From contig JARLIA010000003.1 of assembly GCA_031291955.1 (NCBI GenBank), positions 1 through 41,314 of the forward strand: a stretch of DNA of 41,314 nucleotides. Direction: 5' to 3'. This document shows, one piece after another, positions 38,033 to 41,314 of this stretch. The notes under the pieces are model-generated. The model ran no database searches and was not told where the DNA came from. It saw nothing but the letters and a program-made list of their open reading frames with translations. Position numbers and translations under genes: made by a program. Source of the DNA: Minisyncoccota bacterium (lineage in GTDB: Bacteria; Patescibacteriota; Minisyncoccia; Moranbacterales; UBA2206). How positions within the stretch are numbered: the stretch's first letter is position 1; each line of letters opens with the position of its first letter.

Positions 38033-38590
38033 TTATACTGTCATAATTTCTTCTTCCTTCTTCTTCCGAATCGTTTCGATTTGACTGTTATATTCATCTA
38101 CAACCTTCTGCAACTTATCTTTCCCGGCGAACTTGTCATCTTCGCCGATCTGGCCGCTCTTTTCCATATCCTGAATCTTATCCCAAATCTCTTCCCGAGT
38201 CTTCCTCACCACCACTCGAGCATCTTCGGTTTTCTGATTCAAAACTTTCACCAATTCTTTCCGACGCTCTTCGTTTAAGGCTGGAATGTTGACACGGATA
38301 ACTTGGCCGTCGTTGATGGGATTCAAATTGAGCTGGGATTCGCGAACGGCTTTTTCGATATTAACCAAGCTGTCCCGGCTCCAAGGCGTGATGAGAATTT
38401 GTCGCGCTTCCGGCACAGTTACGCTGGCCATCTGTTTTATCGGCGATTTGGCGCCGTAATATTCCACTAGAAGACTATCCACCAATCCGGTTGTTGCCCG
38501 GCCAGTCCTGAGCTTTCCCAGCTCTTCCTTGAAAAACTCAACTGCCTTTTCAAAATCTTCTTTGTGCTGGTTGATCAATTCATTAACCAT
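38033..38590 (-). CDS. frr: Ribosome recycling factor
   Basis: With EF-G it splits post-termination ribosomes. The 185-residue protein has ELGKLRTGRATTGLVDSLLV, YYGAKSPIKQMASVTVPEAR, ILITPWSRDSLVNIEKAV, NPINDGQVIRVNIPALNEER and RRKELVKVLNQ, all RRF blocks. A three-copy heptamer array (38595-38615) lies between its start and the preceding lipoprotein gene. Confidence 0.97.
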   Translation of the reverse strand: MVNELINQHKEDFEKAVEFFKEELGKLRTGRATTGLVDSLLVEYYGAKSPIKQMASVTVPEARQILITPWSRDSLVNIEKAVRESQLNLNPINDGQVIRVNIPALNEERRKELVKVLNQKTEDARVVVRKTREEIWDKIQDMEKSGQIGEDDKFAGKDKLQKVVDEYNSQIETIRKKKEEEIMTV

Positions 38591-38594
38591 ATTT

Positions 38595-38615
38595 TTATGT
38601 GTTACGTGTTATGTG
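38595..38615. repeat. Tandem heptamer array upstream of frr, 3 copies
   Basis: TTATGTG, TTACGTG, TTATGTG fill nearly the whole 26-nt gap between the lipoprotein stop and the frr ATG. Confidence 0.75.
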
Positions 38616-38616
38616 A

Positions 38617-39690
38617 CTATTTTGTGAAGCCTGCGTAAATGATGCTCGGATTCTGTGGATTATAGGCCAAAGCATTAACACTCAATTTTCCTTCAAATTG
38701 CGAAGTGGTCCAAGCAGCTCCTCCATTGGTCGAACGATAGGTCGCTTGGCTGGAACCGTAAATGAGATCATTAGAGTTGTCTGGATCGATTGCCAAGACC
38801 TTAATAGGAAAGTTTTGCGTGTCATTCAGAGCCGCGATTCTTTTCCAGGTCATTCCGCTGTCGGAACTCATGACAATCCCGCCTTCCCCAGCCAAGTAGA
38901 GCATTCCTGCTCGCGTCGGATCAGTCGTCAGAACATTGAAGTCGCGACTACCGTAAGAACCCTTCAGGGACTTATTGATTTGGTCGGTCATGTTTTGAAA
39001 TGTGGCACCAGCGTCTTTGCTTTGATATAACAAACCAGATTGGGTAATGAAATATATCAAACTGCTGTTTCCCGCGTCAATCGCGACTTTCAAGACCGGC
39101 GAGTTGGCTTGATAAACATTCCGCCAAGAGGTTCCGCCGTCAGTGCTTTTGATGACCTGGTTATCGCTGGTACTGGCGTAAAGAACATTGGAATCATGTT
39201 TATCAATCATAAGCGAAACAACAAGCGGTCCCGAAGACGGACTGGTGTAGATTTCCTTCCAATTGGCCCCGTCGTCCGTTGTTTTAAACATCTTTCCCGT
39301 CCCCTGCCAAACACCACTGGCATAAAGTGTTTTCCCGCTCGCGTCTACGGCCAAACCATAAACCTTTCCCGATTGGAAATTGATGAACTTCCAAGTGTCG
39401 CCGGCATCAGTTGTCTCCAAGATACCGCCTGATCGGAGGCCGGCGTAGACGTGACCTCCGTTGGTCGGATCAACCGCAAAACTCAAAACATCCACATTGC
39501 TGGCATTGGCTTTCCCGGTGCCTTTATTCTTCACCGCCCAGGTCGCGCCGCCGTCATCCGACCGCCAGAGACTCTGCGACAAAGCGAAACTAGGCGTACC
39601 ATTGCCGCTACTGCTCTGTGGCGCCGTGCCGCAACCGGCCAAAAGGAGTCCGGATATTAATACACTTGAAGCAATCAATACTTTTTTCAT
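38617..39690 (-). CDS. Lipoprotein with Asp-box (BNR/Ycf48-like) beta-propeller
   Basis: I start at ATG 39690 (MKKVLIASSVLISGLLLAGC), which gives a lipoprotein signal with lipobox LLAGC; the ATG at 39720 adds ten residues and spoils the signal. About seven Asp-box repeats follow: SDDGGATW, TTDAGDTW, TTDDGANW, STDGGTSW, SKDAGATF, SSDSGMTW, STNGGAAW. Together they suggest a seven-bladed propeller of the sialidase/Ycf48 superfamily. No catalytic residues can be assigned. It would sit on the outer face of the membrane, with an unknown binding role. Confidence 0.88.
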   Translation of the reverse strand: MKKVLIASSVLISGLLLAGCGTAPQSSSGNGTPSFALSQSLWRSDDGGATWAVKNKGTGKANASNVDVLSFAVDPTNGGHVYAGLRSGGILETTDAGDTWKFINFQSGKVYGLAVDASGKTLYASGVWQGTGKMFKTTDDGANWKEIYTSPSSGPLVVSLMIDKHDSNVLYASTSDNQVIKSTDGGTSWRNVYQANSPVLKVAIDAGNSSLIYFITQSGLLYQSKDAGATFQNMTDQINKSLKGSYGSRDFNVLTTDPTRAGMLYLAGEGGIVMSSDSGMTWKRIAALNDTQNFPIKVLAIDPDNSNDLIYGSSQATYRSTNGGAAWTTSQFEGKLSVNALAYNPQNPSIIYAGFTK

Positions 39691-39719
39691 AGGATATGTT
39701 TTTATTTTTACACAATTCA

Positions 39720-39728
39720 ATTATAGCA
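39720..39728 (-). promoter_or_regulatory. Extended -10 of the lipoprotein gene
   Basis: TGCTATAAT (39728 to 39720) on the minus strand. The preceding bases make TTGTGCTATAAT, nearly the same 12-mer as upstream of the gene at 862 (TTTGTGCTATAAT). Predicted leader is about 23 nt. Confidence 0.6.
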
Positions 39729-39750
39729 CAAGGAAAGAAAAAACAAAATA

Positions 39751-39778
39751 TTGACTAAAAATGTAATGGTGATATAAT
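39751..39778 (+). promoter_or_regulatory. tRNA-Lys promoter
   Basis: TTGACT (39751-39756), 16 bp, TATAAT (39773-39778), about 45 nt upstream of the tRNA. Confidence 0.7.
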
Positions 39779-39803
39779 GCGAGAGTTGGCTGAGAGGCTA
39801 ATT
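39779..39803 (+). other. Possible tRNA 5'-half remnant
   Basis: GCGAGAGTTGGCTGAGAGGC, followed by TAAT, resembles the acceptor strand and D-arm of a class II tRNA (Ser or Leu type, compare GGAGAG-x-TGGCTGAG). No anticodon arm, variable arm or T-arm follows; the tRNA-Lys starts 28 nt later. It lies at the expected transcription start of the tRNA promoter. Confidence 0.3.
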
Positions 39804-39830
39804 TGTTTTAGTTTGATAAAATTCATCAAC

Positions 39831-39903
39831 GCGCCCATAGCTCAGTTGGTAGAGCAGTTGCCTTTTAAGCAAACGGTCCCAGGTTCGAGTCCCGGTGGGC
39901 GCA
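39831..39903 (+). tRNA. tRNA-Lys (anticodon TTT)
   Basis: Acceptor arms GCGCCCA (39831-39837) and TGGGCGC (39896-39902) pair perfectly. The D-arm TAGCTCAGTTGGTAGAGCA and T-loop GGTTCGAGTCC are canonical. The anticodon loop CTTTTAA puts TTT at 39864-39866. The discriminator is A and CCA is not encoded (CAC follows). There is a G-A opposition at the base of the anticodon stem and an A-C in the T-stem. Confidence 0.96.
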
Positions 39904-39910
39904 CACTTTG

Positions 39911-39945
39911 AAAACAGCAACCTTTTCGGTGGCTGTTTTTGTTTT
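39911..39945 (+). terminator. Terminator of tRNA-Lys
   Basis: AAAACAGCAACC (39911-39922) pairs with GGTGGCTGTTTT (39928-39939) with one mismatch, then TGTTTTG. Confidence 0.8.
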
Positions 39946-40208
39946 GTCTAAAGCAAAATCAACCGGTTCGAAGGTGGCTTTTGGGGTGTTTTTAGCTTTT
40001 GCTCTTTCCATATCCATAACGAGCCAATTAAAAGGCTCAGCCAGCGTAAATTCCTCGATTTTCTGATCCCCATTTTAGTGTTGACGTAGACCATTATAAT
40101 ATGCTAGCCTGTTATGAATATCAGAATCAGTCAAAGGAATGGTTATGAGCTAACCTAAGGGGTATTCACTTTCAGTTCATTTATAGACTAAGTAAGAGGG
40201 AGAAAGCG
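39946..40208. other. Spacer between tRNA-Lys and the accessory ORF
   Basis: I see no complete gene. On the minus strand an open frame from about 40075 down to the tRNA reads NGDQKIEEFTLAEPFNWLVM and then DMERAKAKNTPKATFEPVDF. It is protein-like in composition but has no proper start and runs into the tRNA, so it may be the 3' remnant of a lost gene. A TATAAT at 40095-40100 may serve the plus-strand gene at 40209. Its leader contains a 5-bp hairpin GGTTA/TAACC near 40140 and a 14-codon ORF from ATG 40114. Confidence 0.4.
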
Positions 40209-41132
40209 ATGAAATTCGACTCAGAAGTAGTTAATGATTTTCGTCAAAAAGTCAATAGTCCGGATTTCAAAATTCCTTCAGGACTGAACCTTTCTTACGG
40301 AGAAGGCAGTCTCATCAATGCGCTTGTTAAGGCTAGCACGGTTTATTATACATTTCCTGAAATTTCCAAAGCCACCATTGCTAAAATCTTCAATGAGAAG
40401 CTGGGGTTGTCACAGCAAAGTCTTAACCTCTACTTGGTGGGGATGAAGAAAAAAGAGATTTTGCTGGGCATTAAAAAGGGATTGTGGGCCTTTAGTCCCA
40501 AACTCATTGGTGCCATCTTGGGACGTGAAGTTGCAGAGGGTGAATCTGTTGTCACTTCAACCGATCAGACAACCAGCATTGAGAAAGAAGACGAGCAGGA
40601 TCCTCTCATGAAGTTCATCCTGAAGCAACGGAAAGGAAATGAATTTTACTTAACTGCCGATGACGTTTCGGCTATAACCTCGAGACTGGAAATAACCGAG
40701 CAATCGTTCTGGGAGAAGCTCAAGAAAATGGAGAGCCAAGGGCGTCTCAAGCGGTCAGGCAGAAAGGGCGAAGCTATCCTATTTCTGCTCTTGGCCGATT
40801 TCTTTCCCGTTCTTTCTCAGGAAATTCCCCCTCCAGAAGATGATGGAGAAGAGACAGAGAAAACCGAGCTGGTCGTAACCCAGGAAGTCGTAAAAAAGTT
40901 GCCTGAGGAAACGGATAAAACGGTAAATGTTACCGAGTCACAGGCAAAGCCTGGAGTCCTATCCAGCGAGTTAACTTCATCTCTCACGGTTACCAAGCTG
41001 AAGAGTAGTCTCGAAAAAGAACTGGCAACGATGGAGACGGAGATTGACGAACTGAAGAAAGCCCTGGAACAAAAGAAAAAGGACAAAGAAGGAAAAACTC
41101 TTTTACTCTCGCTTCTCCAGCAGTATGCCTGA
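40209..41132 (+). CDS. Unknown protein: two winged-helix-like units and coiled-coil end
   Basis: I do not recognise this 307-residue protein. The first 100 residues contain a winged-helix-like pattern (ISKATIAKIFNEKLGLSQQS, LNLYLVGMKKKEILLGIKKG, LWAFSPK). A second similar unit follows a short acidic linker (YLTADDVSAITSRLEITEQS, FWEKLKKMESQGRLKRSGRK). Then come a Glu/Thr/Val-rich disordered stretch and a C-terminal coiled coil (SLEKELATMETEIDELKKAL). This suggests a DNA- or protein-binding scaffold that oligomerises. A GAGGGAG ahead of the ATG acts as Shine-Dalgarno site, unlike in the housekeeping genes. It lies in the tRNA-flanking, accessory-looking end of the window. Confidence 0.65.
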   Translation: MKFDSEVVNDFRQKVNSPDFKIPSGLNLSYGEGSLINALVKASTVYYTFPEISKATIAKIFNEKLGLSQQSLNLYLVGMKKKEILLGIKKGLWAFSPKLIGAILGREVAEGESVVTSTDQTTSIEKEDEQDPLMKFILKQRKGNEFYLTADDVSAITSRLEITEQSFWEKLKKMESQGRLKRSGRKGEAILFLLLADFFPVLSQEIPPPEDDGEETEKTELVVTQEVVKKLPEETDKTVNVTESQAKPGVLSSELTSSLTVTKLKSSLEKELATMETEIDELKKALEQKKKDKEGKTLLLSLLQQYA

Positions 41133-41207
41133 ATCTTTGACCACAACGACTGGAAACAAAGAAGAGGTTGACTGCTGGATTCTAGAAATTATTGCATTTG
41201 CTCTATC

Positions 41208-41225
41208 TGGACTAAGATAAGTCCA
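41208..41225. repeat. Inverted repeat just before the last ORF
   Basis: TGGACT (41208-41213) and AGTCCA (41220-41225) pair around AAGATA, directly ahead of ATG 41227. It could be an operator or an RNA hairpin near the start codon. Confidence 0.45.
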
Positions 41226-41226
41226 T

Positions 41227-41314
41227 ATGAGTAACAAAACATCAGAACTAAAAGCGTGGGAACGCGAAGAAATCAGTAAGGGCATCTATGCCTTTGAGAA
41301 GCTTAATAGTATCG
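41227..41314 (+). CDS. Partial ORF running off the window end
   Basis: ATG 41227 opens a frame of at least 29 codons, starting MSNKTSELKAWEREEISKGI and still open at the last base. It follows the previous gene by 94 nt on the same strand. Too little is visible to name it. No clear Shine-Dalgarno site is seen; the 18-nt inverted repeat occupies the place where one would be. Confidence 0.45.
   Translation, partial: MSNKTSELKAWEREEISKGIYAFEKLNSI

Noticed and set aside
41161-41226. TTGACT near 41169 as a promoter for the last ORF
   Set aside because: No convincing -10 occurs 16-18 bp downstream.

Overview
The window looks like chromosome of a Candidate Phyla Radiation (Patescibacteria, Parcubacteria-like) bacterium; I infer this from content, not from a search. 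Genes are short and tightly packed. Housekeeping genes almost all lack Shine-Dalgarno sites. CPR-typical families are present (DUF4012, DUF5652, a C39-like coiled-coil wall protein, an Asp-box lipoprotein, an archaeal-type UMP kinase). TGA is used as a normal stop, which excludes the code-25 lineages (Gracilibacteria, Absconditabacteria).

Layout. 1-437: 3' part of an IS30-type transposase. 504-2042: rpmA, a small membrane-anchored Ada-like protein, and a UMP kinase. 2047-5305: RecB-like nuclease divergent from an isc operon (Rrf2 regulator, iscS broken by an in-frame TAG, iscU). 5549-10341 (minus): wall hydrolase, gltX, maf, a WecG/TagA glycosyltransferase and thpR. 10439-10570: an untracked 43-residue membrane protein. 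10619-14906 (plus): priA, def, fmt and a rhodanese-like protein. 15026-17953 (minus): groS, two membrane proteins, obg, a zinc-ribbon-like protein and yidD. 18040-21725 (plus): corA, cysS, an untracked 46-residue ORF and dus. 21793-25813 (minus): a PEP-CTERM-like protein, a nuclease, a sugar epimerase and a DUF4012 protein. 25917-31475: envelope polysaccharide genes (GT39-like, repeat surface protein, GT4, galU). 31697-38590 (minus): greA, mrdA-mreD-mreC-mreB, rseP and frr. 38617-39690: Asp-box lipoprotein. 39831-39903: tRNA-Lys, followed by an accessory-looking end with unknown proteins.

The most unusual signal is a set of short repeats. Near-perfect palindromes sit in frame inside conserved enzymes (dus twice, cysS, a GT4 glycosyltransferase, possibly iscS and priA). 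Tandem heptamer arrays lie inside priA and the WecG gene and upstream of the nuclease and frr. Octamer arrays abut the def and mreC start codons. Several upstream arrays contain a -10 element exactly 7 nt before the ATG, so the repeats may act as portable promoters for leaderless mRNAs.

A second theme is initiation. At least eight genes have a -10 placed so that transcription would begin at or within about 2-3 nt of the ATG. Consensus Shine-Dalgarno sites occur only on a few small or foreign-looking genes. Two divergent gene pairs share one palindromic -35 (TTTGnCAAA) read on both strands with 17-bp spacers each way.
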